DNA of 35,662 nucleotides from Thermoplasmata archaeon (lineage in GTDB: Archaea > Thermoplasmatota > Penumbrarchaeia > JAEHCK01). Shown here one piece after another: positions 29,274 through 35,226 of this stretch. Each line of letters begins with the position of its first letter. The stretch's first letter is position 1. The notes under the pieces were generated by a model that did no database searches, was not told the DNA's origin, and saw nothing but the letters and a program-made list of their open reading frames with translations. The position numbers were made by a program, and so were the translations under genes. Location of the stretch: assembly GCA_020696345.1 (NCBI GenBank), contig JAEHCK010000038.1, forward strand, positions 1 to 35,662, read 5' to 3'.

Positions 29274-29474
29274 ATGGCTAAGAAAAAATCTAAGAAAAAA
29301 GCACCAAAAGTCGTAACAAATGTAAGGTTCGCTGAAACGAACGAAGCATTTCTAACAGCGGTTGAACTCTTGAAAACGGAGAAAGGAATTGATCTTCCTC
29401 CTACAAGCAGACAGGCCAGTAAATGGAGAAATAAAAAAGGCACTGTTTACAATCACTCGAAAGGATTGTTATAG
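29274..29474 (+). CDS. Small basic protein, 66 aa
   Basis: The protein starts AKKKSKKKAPK and stays basic throughout (SRQASKWRNKKGTVYNHSKG), so it may bind nucleic acid. GAAAGGAAAGG precedes the ATG. It overlaps the GTG start of the next gene by one base. Confidence 0.6.
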   Translation: MAKKKSKKKAPKVVTNVRFAETNEAFLTAVELLKTEKGIDLPPTSRQASKWRNKKGTVYNHSKGLL

Positions 29475-29749
29475 TGGGGAAATTGAAGTCTAAACCAATA
29501 TGCACAAGAAAGTTCTACTTTCATGGAAGCAAAGAATACGGATGGGAAACCTTTGAGGAAATGGAAGAAGAAGGATTGTTCGATCTTTGGTCCGATAAAG
29601 AAAAATGTGACTTCAGGGATAATTTTATCTATGCTTTTTATGAGTTTGAGATTGAAGCAGAAATATATAGGGATGGAACAACAAAAATGATAAGTGTAGA
29701 TGGTAAAAAAGTTTATGATAGGCCAAAAAATAAGATGTTATTTAAATAA
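29474..29749 (+). CDS. Hypothetical protein, 91 aa
   Basis: Starts at GTG overlapping TAG. The protein is acidic, with an aromatic patch (DNFIYAFYEFEIEAEIYRD). A promoter follows its stop. Unrecognised. Confidence 0.58.
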   Translation: MGKLKSKPICTRKFYFHGSKEYGWETFEEMEEEGLFDLWSDKEKCDFRDNFIYAFYEFEIEAEIYRDGTTKMISVDGKKVYDRPKNKMLFK

Positions 29750-29758
29750 GAAAATTAG

Positions 29759-29787
29759 TTTACATCTATCCGAAAAAAAGTTATAAT
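29759..29787 (+). promoter_or_regulatory. Promoter
   Basis: TTTACA, 17 bases and TATAAT. It drives the 54-aa gene and, if the terminator leaks, the tRNA array. Confidence 0.75.
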
Positions 29788-29837
29788 AAATCTTAGTCAA
29801 ATGGAAAAAGTTGTATAAATAAAAACAGGAGAAAACA

Positions 29838-30002
29838 ATGTCTGCAAAAGTCAAAATCACAAAATATAATGGGAGAGGATATAGTGATCGCTGGTTTAGT
29901 TTTAATCAGAAGGTCGGCGGTAGAGCCATACCTGGACTCCCGGGCACAGACAATTTACAATCGCTTCATATTCTGGATTCCGCGGAGGAAAAATCAATAT
30001 GA
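29838..30002 (+). CDS. Small hypothetical protein, 54 aa
   Basis: CAGGAG precedes MSAKVKITKYNGRGYSDRW. The protein is basic with a glycine/proline turn (GGRAIPGLPG). It has its own promoter and a terminator after it, so it is a single-gene unit. Unrecognised. Confidence 0.6.
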   Translation: MSAKVKITKYNGRGYSDRWFSFNQKVGGRAIPGLPGTDNLQSLHILDSAEEKSI

Positions 30003-30027
30003 AGTAATAGCAGAAACATAAGATATT

Positions 30028-30066
30028 AAAAAAGGGTTTCTGCAGAAGTAGAAACCCTTTTTTATT
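30028..30066 (+). terminator. Rho-independent terminator
   Basis: Perfect stem AAAAGGGTTTCT with AGAAACCCTTTT around an eight-base loop, followed by a T run. It separates the 54-aa gene from the tRNA array. Confidence 0.92.
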
Positions 30067-30077
30067 GTTTTATTAAA

Positions 30078-30152
30078 GCGGGTATGGTGTTAATGGTAGC
30101 ATGAGAGATTTCCAATCTTTTGGTGTCGGTTCGAATCCGACTATTCGCTCCA
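30078..30152 (+). tRNA. tRNA-Gly (UCC)
   Basis: Acceptor GCGGGTA/TATTCGC, anticodon stem AGAGA/TCTTT around TTTCCAA, T loop TTCGAAT, encoded CCA. First gene of the array. Confidence 0.93.
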
Positions 30153-30158
30153 AATTTC

Positions 30159-30232
30159 GCGGGTATGAGGTAACGGTAGCCTGCTAGCTTGCCAAGCTGG
30201 TCGTGTCGGTTCGAATCCGATTATTCGCTCCA
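30159..30232 (+). tRNA. tRNA-Gly (GCC)
   Basis: Acceptor and T arm closely match those of the preceding tRNA-Gly; anticodon loop TTGCCAA gives GCC. Probably a duplicate with a changed anticodon. Confidence 0.93.
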
Positions 30233-30238
30233 ATATTT

Positions 30239-30313
30239 AGTCCTTTAGTAGAATGGCGAGAACGTCTGGTTTACACCCAGAAGACAAAGGTTCGATTCCT
30301 TTAAGGACTACCA
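30239..30313 (+). tRNA. tRNA-Val (UAC)
   Basis: Acceptor AGTCCTT/AAGGACT, anticodon stem TCTGG/CCAGA around TTTACAC, T stem AAAGG/CCTTT, encoded CCA. Confidence 0.93.
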
Positions 30314-30318
30314 TTTTT

Positions 30319-30394
30319 CGGGGTATAGTGTTTAATGGTAGCACGAGCGGTTTGGGACCGTTTAGTGTTGGTTCGAATCCAACTACGCCGACCA
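30319..30394 (+). tRNA. tRNA-Pro (UGG)
   Basis: Anticodon loop TTTGGGA in stem AGCGG/CCGTT. T stem GTTGG/CCAAC, encoded CCA. One G-G mismatch in the acceptor. Confidence 0.9.
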
Positions 30395-30401
30395 AATTTA
30401 T

Positions 30402-30476
30402 GGTGTTGTTAAGATAGTGGTAGTCGTCGAGGTTGTGGCCCTCGGAGGACGGGTTCGAATCCCGTACATCACCCCA
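30402..30476 (+). tRNA. tRNA-His (GUG)
   Basis: Anticodon loop TTGTGGC. The extra G at -1 (30,402) opposite C73 is the His identity mark. T stem ACGGG/CCCGT, encoded CCA. Confidence 0.92.
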
Positions 30477-30482
30477 ATTTAA

Positions 30483-30558
30483 GGCCCCATAGTTCAATGG
30501 CATAGAACATGAGTCTTCTAAACTCAATACGAAGGTTCGATTCCTTCTGGGGTCTCCA
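30483..30558 (+). tRNA. tRNA-Arg (UCU)
   Basis: Anticodon stem TGAGT/ACTCA around CTTCTAA, T stem GAAGG/CCTTC, encoded CCA. Reads AGA/AGG codons. Confidence 0.93.
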
Positions 30559-30568
30559 TAAGATTTTA

Positions 30569-30643
30569 GCCGGTATGATGTTAAAGGTAGCATATCAGTT
30601 TTGTAATCTGAGTGTACGGGTTCGATTCCTGTTACCGGCTCCA
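30569..30643 (+). tRNA. tRNA-Thr (UGU)
   Basis: Perfect acceptor GCCGGTA/TACCGGC. Loop TTTGTAA gives UGU. T stem ACGGG/CCTGT, encoded CCA. Confidence 0.92.
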
Positions 30644-30655
30644 TAAAAAGTATTT

Positions 30656-30730
30656 GCTTCGGTCGTCTATCGGTCAGGATAACAGGCTTTCAACCTGTCG
30701 AGCGGGGTTCGATTCCCCGTCGAAGCACCA
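30656..30730 (+). tRNA. tRNA-Glu (UUC)
   Basis: Anticodon stem ACAGG/CCTGT around CTTTCAA, T stem CGGGG/CCCCG, encoded CCA. Confidence 0.93.
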
Positions 30731-30738
30731 AGTTATTT

Positions 30739-30812
30739 TCCGGAGTAGTGAAAAGGCATCACGGATGACTGTTAATCATCAATTACTGGTTCGATCCCAG
30801 TCTTCGGAGCCA
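30739..30812 (+). tRNA. tRNA-Asn (GUU), copy 1
   Basis: Anticodon stem GATGA/TCATC around CTGTTAA, T stem ACTGG/CCAGT, discriminator G, encoded CCA. A second Asn tRNA is at 31,130 with a different body. Confidence 0.93.
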
Positions 30813-30821
30813 AAAATAATA

Positions 30822-30896
30822 AGGGTCGATGGTGTAGTGGCAACATGAGTGGCTCCAAACCACTTGACCGGGGTTCGATTCCTCGTCGGCCTGCCA
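30822..30896 (+). tRNA. tRNA-Trp (CCA)
   Basis: Anticodon stem AGTGG/CCACT around CTCCAAA, discriminator G, encoded CCA. The acceptor has two mismatches. Confidence 0.9.
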
Positions 30897-30904
30897 TAAT
30901 TTAT

Positions 30905-30979
30905 GGGAGCGTAGTGTTAATGGGAGCACGTCTGGTTTGCACCCAGAAAGTGCGGGTTCGAATCCTGTCGCCTCCACCA
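30905..30979 (+). tRNA. tRNA-Ala (UGC)
   Basis: Anticodon stem TCTGG/CCAGA around TTTGCAC, T loop TTCGAAT, encoded CCA. The G3-U70 pair that marks Ala is present. Confidence 0.92.
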
Positions 30980-30984
30980 TTTAG

Positions 30985-31098
30985 CTCGGTAGCATTTAAA
31001 ATGCGGCTACGGTCCGTCTACCTAAGGAAAGGTAAGTGGAGCAAAGATAAAATTGGCCTTGCTTGCATGGAGTCATTTCATCTTCCGATCGCTTACCA
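30985..31098 (+). ncRNA. Structured non-coding RNA(s) in tRNA array
   Basis: No gene or tRNA fits this stretch. The left part has GTAGC/GCTAC enclosing GCATT/AATGC, and ACCT/AGGT. The right part (31,031-31,098) is closed by GGTAAGTG/CGCTTACC with an inner AGCAA-G/CTTGCT helix and ends in A like a tRNA acceptor. It may be one RNA or two. Confidence 0.45.
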
Positions 31099-31129
31099 AA
31101 TAATTATTTAGAATGCCGAGATTTATTAT

Positions 31130-31204
31130 GGATCATTAGCTTAACGGTAAAGCATCAGTCTGTTAAACTGAGTAATCTGGGTTCGATTCCCAGGTGGTCC
31201 TCCA
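31130..31204 (+). tRNA. tRNA-Asn (GUU), copy 2
   Basis: Anticodon stem TCAGT/ACTGA around CTGTTAA, T stem CTGGG/CCCAG, encoded CCA; discriminator U rather than G as in copy 1. Confidence 0.92.
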
Positions 31205-31226
31205 TAAAAAAAGGAAAGGAATTAAA

Positions 31227-31448
31227 ATGAAAGGATATGGTCTTCCAAGAAATGATGATGTAGAACATCCTGATGTAGCTGACATTAAAAAATATGGATT
31301 GAAAACTTCAAAAGGTGGCAGAGATTACTTCAAAAACAAAAAAGTAAAATCGGCTACTCGCAGAAGATGGAAAAAGAAAGCAAGAAGAGAAGGTAAAATT
31401 GAAAAATGTGGTTCAATAAAAATTGGAAATGGACTAAAAGGATGGTAA
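31227..31448 (+). CDS. Small basic protein, 73 aa
   Basis: AAAGGAAAGGA precedes MKGYGLPRNDDVEHPDVAD. The second half is strongly basic (KNKKVKSATRRRWKKKARRE), suggesting nucleic-acid binding. Lies between two tRNA genes. Unrecognised. Confidence 0.62.
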   Translation: MKGYGLPRNDDVEHPDVADIKKYGLKTSKGGRDYFKNKKVKSATRRRWKKKARREGKIEKCGSIKIGNGLKGW

Positions 31449-31453
31449 AACAT

Positions 31454-31529
31454 GGGTCTCTAGCTGATGTGGTCATAGCGCCCGGTTGAAGCCCGGGAGA
31501 ACAACGTTCGATTCGTTGGGGGCCCACCA
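31454..31529 (+). tRNA. tRNA-Phe (GAA)
   Basis: Anticodon stem CCCGG/CCGGG around TTGAAGC, T stem CAACG/CGTTG, encoded CCA. Confidence 0.92.
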
Positions 31530-31543
31530 AATAAGATGTTATT

Positions 31544-31774
31544 ATGAAAAGGTGGAAATTAACACAAAAAAATTATGGTGAAAAAGTTGAATATGGTTTA
31601 TATGACACCAAACTCAACATAACTGTTCAAATGTCATTAACAAACTGGATGCTGATAGATGTATTTACAACAGTTGGTGGATTTGATAAAGTAGAACTTG
31701 ATGAAAGTGTTGACAAGAAAAAACTTTTAGATTATTTAGAATGGGAGAAAAAAAGAGGATATAGTTTTTATTAG
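31544..31774 (+). CDS. Hypothetical protein, 76 aa
   Basis: Starts 14 bases after tRNA-Phe with no clear ribosome site. Alpha/beta, with LTNWMLIDVFTTVGGFDK in the middle and a basic end. Unrecognised. Confidence 0.55.
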   Translation: MKRWKLTQKNYGEKVEYGLYDTKLNITVQMSLTNWMLIDVFTTVGGFDKVELDESVDKKKLLDYLEWEKKRGYSFY

Positions 31775-31779
31775 TATAT

Positions 31780-31854
31780 GGGCTGTTAGTTCAATGGTAG
31801 AACAGTTGGCTTTTAACCATCAGACCACGGGTTCGATTCCCTGGCGGCCCACCA
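31780..31854 (+). tRNA. tRNA-Lys (UUU)
   Basis: Anticodon loop CTTTTAA, T stem ACGGG/CCCTG, encoded CCA. One mismatch in the anticodon stem. Confidence 0.92.
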
Positions 31855-31865
31855 AATAAAAGAAA

Positions 31866-31894
31866 TTTACAAAGTAATTCAATTTTGATATAAT
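31866..31894 (+). promoter_or_regulatory. Promoter inside tRNA array
   Basis: TTTACA, 17 bases and TATAAT with TTGA before the -10. It can drive the 101-aa gene and the tRNA-Met that overlaps it. Confidence 0.78.
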
Positions 31895-31918
31895 AAAAAT
31901 TAAATGAAAGGATTTTCA

Positions 31919-32224
31919 ATGAAACAGAAATTTTTAGATTGTGGATATAAACTTTATGAGCAAGATAATAAAGAATTTTTACAAAAGTGTATAAGGGATA
32001 AATTTGGTAAGAAATATTTTATAAACGTAAATATACATGATTTAAGAGATTTTGGAAATACAAGTTTACCGGATTTTTTGTATGATGCAGATGTTCAGTT
32101 TAATACGATAGACGCAGAAACTTTCAATGTTAGACTTTTGGAAGCAAAAAATCCAGAACAAATAGAAAAATTTTTTGAAAATGTATGGAAAAATTTAGAT
32201 TGTGAATACTATGATGCGGAGTAG
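31919..32224 (+). CDS. Hypothetical protein, 101 aa
   Basis: The ATG at 31,919 is chosen for its AAAGGA site. Alpha/beta, with FINVNIHDLRDFGNTSLPDF near residue 35. Its last ten bases lie inside tRNA-Met. Unrecognised. Confidence 0.62.
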   Translation: MKQKFLDCGYKLYEQDNKEFLQKCIRDKFGKKYFINVNIHDLRDFGNTSLPDFLYDADVQFNTIDAETFNVRLLEAKNPEQIEKFFENVWKNLDCEYYDAE

Positions 32225-32293
32225 GGGAGCCGGGACGTCCCCGCTAGCCTCATAAGCTAGAGATCGGTGGTTCAAATCCACCCTCCGCTACCA
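32215..32293 (+). tRNA. tRNA-Met (CAU)
   Basis: Anticodon stem CTAGC/GCTAG around CTCATAA, D stem GGGG/CCCC, T stem GGTGG/CCACC, encoded CCA. Positions 1 and 72 do not pair (U-U), an initiator-like trait, but the GGG/CCC run of initiators is absent, so elongator Met or Ile(CAU) is also possible. Confidence 0.87.
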
Positions 32294-32296
32294 ATT

Positions 32297-32437
32297 TGGA
32301 GTGACATGGAAAGAGTGGCTAGTAATTGATCTTCAACCTGGGAGGGGATACACAATGGCCGTGTATCTATCCCTAAACAAATTTGGTTGAGTACAGGCCC
32401 AGATTAAAAGAAAGTCAAACTCTAGTACTTCACTCCA
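32297..32437 (+). ncRNA. Structured RNA, about 141 nt
   Basis: No frame fits. Closing stem TGGAGTGA/TCACTCCA (8 bp), then AGAGT/ACTCT, TCAACC/GGTTGA and AGGG-GATACAC/GTGTATC-CCCT with loop AATGGCC. CTGGG inside the third hairpin can pair with CCCAG outside it, giving a possible pseudoknot. Sits between tRNA-Met and tRNA-Tyr. Confidence 0.7.
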
Positions 32438-32449
32438 TAACAATTATTT

Positions 32450-32542
32450 GGGGGCTATTCCGGTGAGCGGGCTGTAAACCCGTTGCACGTAAAAACTTCA
32501 TCGGAGGTTGTGCAGGTGGTTCGATTCCTCTAGCCCTCACCA
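32450..32542 (+). tRNA. tRNA-Tyr (GUA)
   Basis: Class II tRNA: anticodon stem GCGGG/CCCGT around CTGTAAA, and a long variable arm closed by TGCAC/GTGCA with an inner ACTTC/GAGGT. T loop TTCGATT, encoded CCA. Confidence 0.92.
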
Positions 32543-32566
32543 AATTAAAATAAAAAGGAGAATGCA

Positions 32567-32596
32567 ATGACTGTATTTGATACCGACACTCACTAG
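32567..32596 (+). CDS. Possible 9-aa leader peptide
   Basis: AAAAGGAG seven bases before ATG opens MTVFDTDTH and stops 25 bases before the next gene. The strong ribosome site makes it noticeable; it may be a leader or a spurious frame. Confidence 0.3.
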   Translation: MTVFDTDTH

Positions 32597-32621
32597 TAAT
32601 AAAATACTAGGAGGTATACAA

Positions 32622-32936
32622 ATGATAAGAGGAGAAGTTCTTGTAAAATACAGATGGCATTACTTCATCACAGGAAAATATGTTTCGTATCGTTTTAGAA
32701 TTGATCCGGTACCTGGTGTTCATAATTCAAGCAGAAGTTTTTTCTACTGCTGGTTCAAAAGACCACGAGTTATGAATGAAAGTCGTCAATGGTTTGCGAG
32801 TGAAGGTTATGGAAGAGCAAGAAGAAGCCCTTTAAACCTTCCTGATCCATGGGATGACCACCAAAGAAGTGATTTTCATAATAAAAAATCTTGGAAAAAA
32901 AGAAAGGTAAAAAATCAATGGCAGAAAAATCTTTAG
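32622..32936 (+). CDS. Basic hypothetical protein, 104 aa
   Basis: ACTAGGAGG is a strong ribosome site for ATG 32,622. Rich in arginine and aromatic residues (KYRWHYFITGKYVSYRFR), with an SRSFFYCWFKRPRV stretch and lysine-rich end. Overlaps the next gene by 19 bases. Unrecognised. Confidence 0.62.
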   Translation: MIRGEVLVKYRWHYFITGKYVSYRFRIDPVPGVHNSSRSFFYCWFKRPRVMNESRQWFASEGYGRARRSPLNLPDPWDDHQRSDFHNKKSWKKRKVKNQWQKNL

Positions 32937-33091
32937 CAGTCAGCTATATTGAATATATGGATAAAGAAGATCATGGTAAAACATTTAATGACTTCTTTGA
33001 CTGGGTTGGTGTTCCAATGGAAAACAGAACAGATTTTGCAGTTGCCGCAATTTTAAAAAATGCAAGAGAAATATTAATTAACACAATATAG
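32918..33091 (+). CDS. Hypothetical protein, 57 aa
   Basis: ATG 32,918 follows AAAGGT. Helical acidic protein (AVSYIEYMDKEDHGKTFND). Its stop overlaps the tRNA-Gln acceptor by two bases. Unrecognised. Confidence 0.6.
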   Translation: MAEKSLAVSYIEYMDKEDHGKTFNDFFDWVGVPMENRTDFAVAAILKNAREILINTI

Positions 33092-33163
33092 CCCAATAGT
33101 GTAACGGTAGCACGAGAGACTTTGAATCTCTTAGTCCGGGTTCAAATCCCAGTTGGGCCGCCA
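33090..33163 (+). tRNA. tRNA-Gln (UUG)
   Basis: Anticodon stem AGAGA/TCTCT around CTTTGAA, T loop TTCAAAT, encoded CCA. Positions 1 and 72 are A and C, unpaired; Gln tRNAs often have a weak first pair. Confidence 0.9.
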
Positions 33164-33185
33164 AATTAAGAAAGGAAAAATGTAA

Positions 33186-33428
33186 ATGGAAGTAAAAATT
33201 GGTGTAAATATAATAAGACAAGTGTTTGCCCCAGATCATGACTGGTCAGTTCTTTATTTTAAAAATGTTAAAATATGGGAAGGTCATAGTTGTGAGAGCG
33301 AAAATATTAGAAAGGTATCAGAAGCACTTAGTGGTGTTTTTCTTCAATATGAATTTACAGATGAAAATGAAATTGATGGATGTACACCTGATTCATTCGT
33401 GCATATTAGGGGAATAAAAGAATTATAA
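33186..33428 (+). CDS. Hypothetical protein, paralogue of the 25,341 gene
   Basis: 80 residues sharing VFAPDHDWSVLYF, KIWEGHSC and YEFTDE with the protein at 25,341, so the two are gene duplicates about 7.8 kb apart. AAAGGAAAAA precedes the ATG. Function unknown. Confidence 0.65.
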   Translation: MEVKIGVNIIRQVFAPDHDWSVLYFKNVKIWEGHSCESENIRKVSEALSGVFLQYEFTDENEIDGCTPDSFVHIRGIKEL

Positions 33429-33432
33429 TTTT

Positions 33433-33497
33433 GTGCCCTTACTTGCAAGGCTTCCTAGTCACTGGATTCTCTAAACTGGTCGAAGCGGGGCACACCA
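33433..33497 (+). ncRNA. tRNA-like RNA lacking a T arm, 65 nt
   Basis: Acceptor GTGCCCT/GGGGCAC, A discriminator and encoded CCA are tRNA-like. Inside, GCTTC-CTAGT pairs with ACTGG-TC-GAAGC to give one long hairpin, and CTTGCAAG may form a small second one. No T or anticodon arm of normal shape. Confidence 0.55.
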
Positions 33498-33503
33498 ATA
33501 TTT

Positions 33504-33578
33504 GGGTTCTTGGTGAAATGGTATCACAGCAGGCTCTTAACCTGCCAGTTAAAGGTTCGACCCCTTTAGGGCCCACCA
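33504..33578 (+). tRNA. tRNA-Lys (CUU)
   Basis: Anticodon stem GCAGG/CCTGC around CTCTTAA, T stem AAAGG/CCTTT with TTCGACC, encoded CCA. Confidence 0.92.
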
Positions 33579-33583
33579 AATTT

Positions 33584-33668
33584 AATAATCAGTAGCGTAG
33601 TGAAGAGTTACTTCGAATTATTACTTAAAATAATAGCCAAACAGTCTCTTTATGATTGTACTCTGATT
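33584..33668 (+). pseudogene. Decayed tRNA-like element
   Basis: The first 32 bases match 30 of 32 bases of the tRNA-like gene at 35,526. After that it diverges. It can still form a cloverleaf-like set: AATCAG/CTGATT, GAAG/CTTC, ATTATT/AATAAT and ACAGTC/GATTGT with a seven-base loop, but without T-loop consensus or CCA. Confidence 0.6.
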
Positions 33669-33713
33669 TTAACAAGTAGGCTTCAAAACTAAAAATATGA
33701 GAAAGGAATTAAA

Positions 33714-33902
33714 ATGGCTTATAAAAAGCAAGCAAGAAAAGAAGTAATTTTGACTTTGGAAGATTTACAATCATTACGTGACCAGGCAAGAGGAGTAAAC
33801 GCCATACAAAACGCAAGAGAAGCAGTTGACCTTCACTTCCTTCCGCCTAAAGCAAGAAAGAAGAAAAAGGAAAAAAAGGAAAAAAGATATAGAGAAAGAT
33901 AA
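33714..33902 (+). CDS. Small basic protein, 62 aa
   Basis: GAAAGGAA precedes MAYKKQARKEVILTLEDLQS. It ends in a very lysine-rich stretch (ARKKKKEKKEKRYRER). Lies between tRNA genes. Unrecognised. Confidence 0.6.
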   Translation: MAYKKQARKEVILTLEDLQSLRDQARGVNAIQNAREAVDLHFLPPKARKKKKEKKEKRYRER

Positions 33903-33913
33903 TATAAACATGA

Positions 33914-33991
33914 GCCGATGTAGGCCAACTAGGTAGAGTCACTGGTTTTAGAAACCAGAAAGTAAGAGTTCGAATCTCTTCATCGGCACCA
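33914..33991 (+). tRNA. tRNA-Leu (UAG), short variable loop
   Basis: Perfect acceptor GCCGATG/CATCGGC with A73. Anticodon stem CTGGT/ACCAG around TTTAGAA. D arm GGCCAACTAGGTAGAGTC. The variable loop has five bases (AAAGT), unlike the long arm usual in bacterial tRNA-Leu. Confidence 0.87.
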
Positions 33992-34015
33992 AATTTTATA
34001 AGAAAGATTATAATA

Positions 34016-34423
34016 ATGAGTGAATTTACTGAAAGATATAATGAGTGGTTAGAAGAAGGTAAAATGCCTTACCTGCCAGTTGAGGAATTAAAGCCTCTTT
34101 ATCTTTATAAGTTACATGCTCGAAATGCCAGCTATGGTGTTTGGCATCCAGAAAGAAAAGTATTCGTAATAAGCAGATTTAAATTTGTTGATAACTTTCT
34201 TTGTAGCGAAGTTCACTGGGATATGAGCAACCATTTTGGAACGGCTAAACCATTGAAAGAATTAGAAAAAACACCGTTCACATTACAAGATTTAGATGAT
34301 AGAAGTAGAAAAGTAAAAGAGTATTTGAACACCTACGACAAAATAAGATGCGAGGAATGTGGTAGATATAAAAATGAATGGAAAAGACATGAAGAGTGGT
34401 GTTCAGAAAGAACAAAAATTTAG
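34016..34423 (+). CDS. Hypothetical protein with C-terminal zinc motif, 135 aa
   Basis: A soluble alpha/beta protein ending with CEECGRYKNEWKRHEEWC, a C-C-H-C arrangement likely to bind zinc. AGAAAG-type site upstream. The stop overlaps the next tRNA by one base. Unrecognised. Confidence 0.65.
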   Translation: MSEFTERYNEWLEEGKMPYLPVEELKPLYLYKLHARNASYGVWHPERKVFVISRFKFVDNFLCSEVHWDMSNHFGTAKPLKELEKTPFTLQDLDDRSRKVKEYLNTYDKIRCEECGRYKNEWKRHEEWCSERTKI

Positions 34424-34500
34424 GGGTTGTGGGCCAATTAGGTAGAGTCACATGGTTGAGAGCTATGACAGTGTGGGTTCGAATCCCACCAGCCCCACCA
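34423..34500 (+). tRNA. tRNA-Leu (GAG), short variable loop
   Basis: Acceptor GGGGTTG/CAGCCCC, A73, anticodon loop TTGAGAG, variable loop ACAGT, T stem GTGGG/CCCAC, encoded CCA. Confidence 0.87.
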
Positions 34501-34556
34501 AAAAGGAAACGCTAAGCGATCTCAGGGGTGCTAAGCAACCCACAAGAGATAAACAA

Positions 34557-34634
34557 GGGGGCGTAGGCCAACTTGGCAGAGTCACTGGACTTAAAATTCA
34601 GACAGTGTGGGTTCGAATCCCACCGCCCCTACCA
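34557..34634 (+). tRNA. tRNA-Leu (UAA), short variable loop
   Basis: Acceptor GGGGGCG/CGCCCCT, A73, anticodon stem CTGGA/TTCAG around CTTAAAA, variable loop ACAGT. T arm as in neighbours. Confidence 0.87.
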
Positions 34635-34653
34635 ATATAATAAAGGAAATAAT

Positions 34654-34872
34654 ATGTATGCTAATCCAAACATAAATATTTGTATTCCATCAATACCAAT
34701 AGTATTATTACTTGATAAGTACTTTGGAATACCAGCACCTGAAATATTCACAGTGTTTGTATGGGTATCCACTGGATTTGTATGGTTAATGTGGAAATTA
34801 GCTATTAAAGATTTGACAATAACAAAAAATAACATATATTGGTATGACTTCTGGAAAAACAAGGGGGTGTAG
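34654..34872 (+). CDS. Membrane protein, 72 aa
   Basis: ATG 34,654 follows AAAGGAAA. Two hydrophobic segments (about 7-24 and 31-50: EIFTVFVWVSTGFVWLMW). Basic short cytoplasmic end. The last ten bases are shared with tRNA-Leu (CAA). Function unknown; small membrane proteins of this size may be holins, but no lysis gene is nearby. Confidence 0.65.
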   Translation: MYANPNINICIPSIPIVLLLDKYFGIPAPEIFTVFVWVSTGFVWLMWKLAIKDLTITKNNIYWYDFWKNKGV

Positions 34873-34940
34873 GCCAACTTGGTAGAGTCATTGGATTCAA
34901 AATTCAAAAAGTGTGGGTTCGAATCCCACCGCCCCTACCA
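34863..34940 (+). tRNA. tRNA-Leu (CAA), short variable loop
   Basis: Nearly the same body as the UAA isoacceptor (acceptor GGGGGTG/CGCCCCT), loop TTCAAAA, variable loop AAAGT, A73, encoded CCA. Confidence 0.87.
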
Positions 34941-34957
34941 TAAAGAAAGGAAAAATT

Positions 34958-35209
34958 ATGGACTTTAAATCAAACATAGATAAAGTAAAAGCTTGGCATG
35001 ATATTGAGTACAAAAATATTTGTCCAAAATGCGGTAAAAAAGAAATGTGGCTAGATGCAGATGGATATGATTATCAGTCATATATATGCGGGTCATGTGG
35101 AATTGAAGCATATGTAATGTTAGAAAGAATAGCAGAAAGAGTCCATTTATATGAAGAAGATATAGACAAGGAAACTCTATTATTTGATACAAGTGATGAA
35201 GGTAATTAA
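34958..35209 (+). CDS. Zinc-ribbon protein, paralogue A, 83 aa
   Basis: ATG 34,958 follows AAAGGAAA. The zinc ribbon CPKCGKKEMWLD...CGSCG spans about residues 22-49. It is a tandem paralogue of the next gene (CWKCGTKKSLWLD...CASCG). The rest is acidic. Function unknown. Confidence 0.68.
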   Translation: MDFKSNIDKVKAWHDIEYKNICPKCGKKEMWLDADGYDYQSYICGSCGIEAYVMLERIAERVHLYEEDIDKETLLFDTSDEGN

Positions 35210-35226
35210 CAATATGAAAGGATAAA

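Noticed and set aside
30237-30644. Long minus-strand frame with phrases such as GIEPV and FEPTL
   Set aside because: It is the antisense translation of consecutive tRNA genes, a well-known artefact. The repeated T-arm sequence gives the repeated peptide pattern.
30612-31111. Plus- and minus-strand frames across tRNA genes
   Set aside because: They read through tRNA bodies and have no ribosome sites; the tRNAs explain the sequence.
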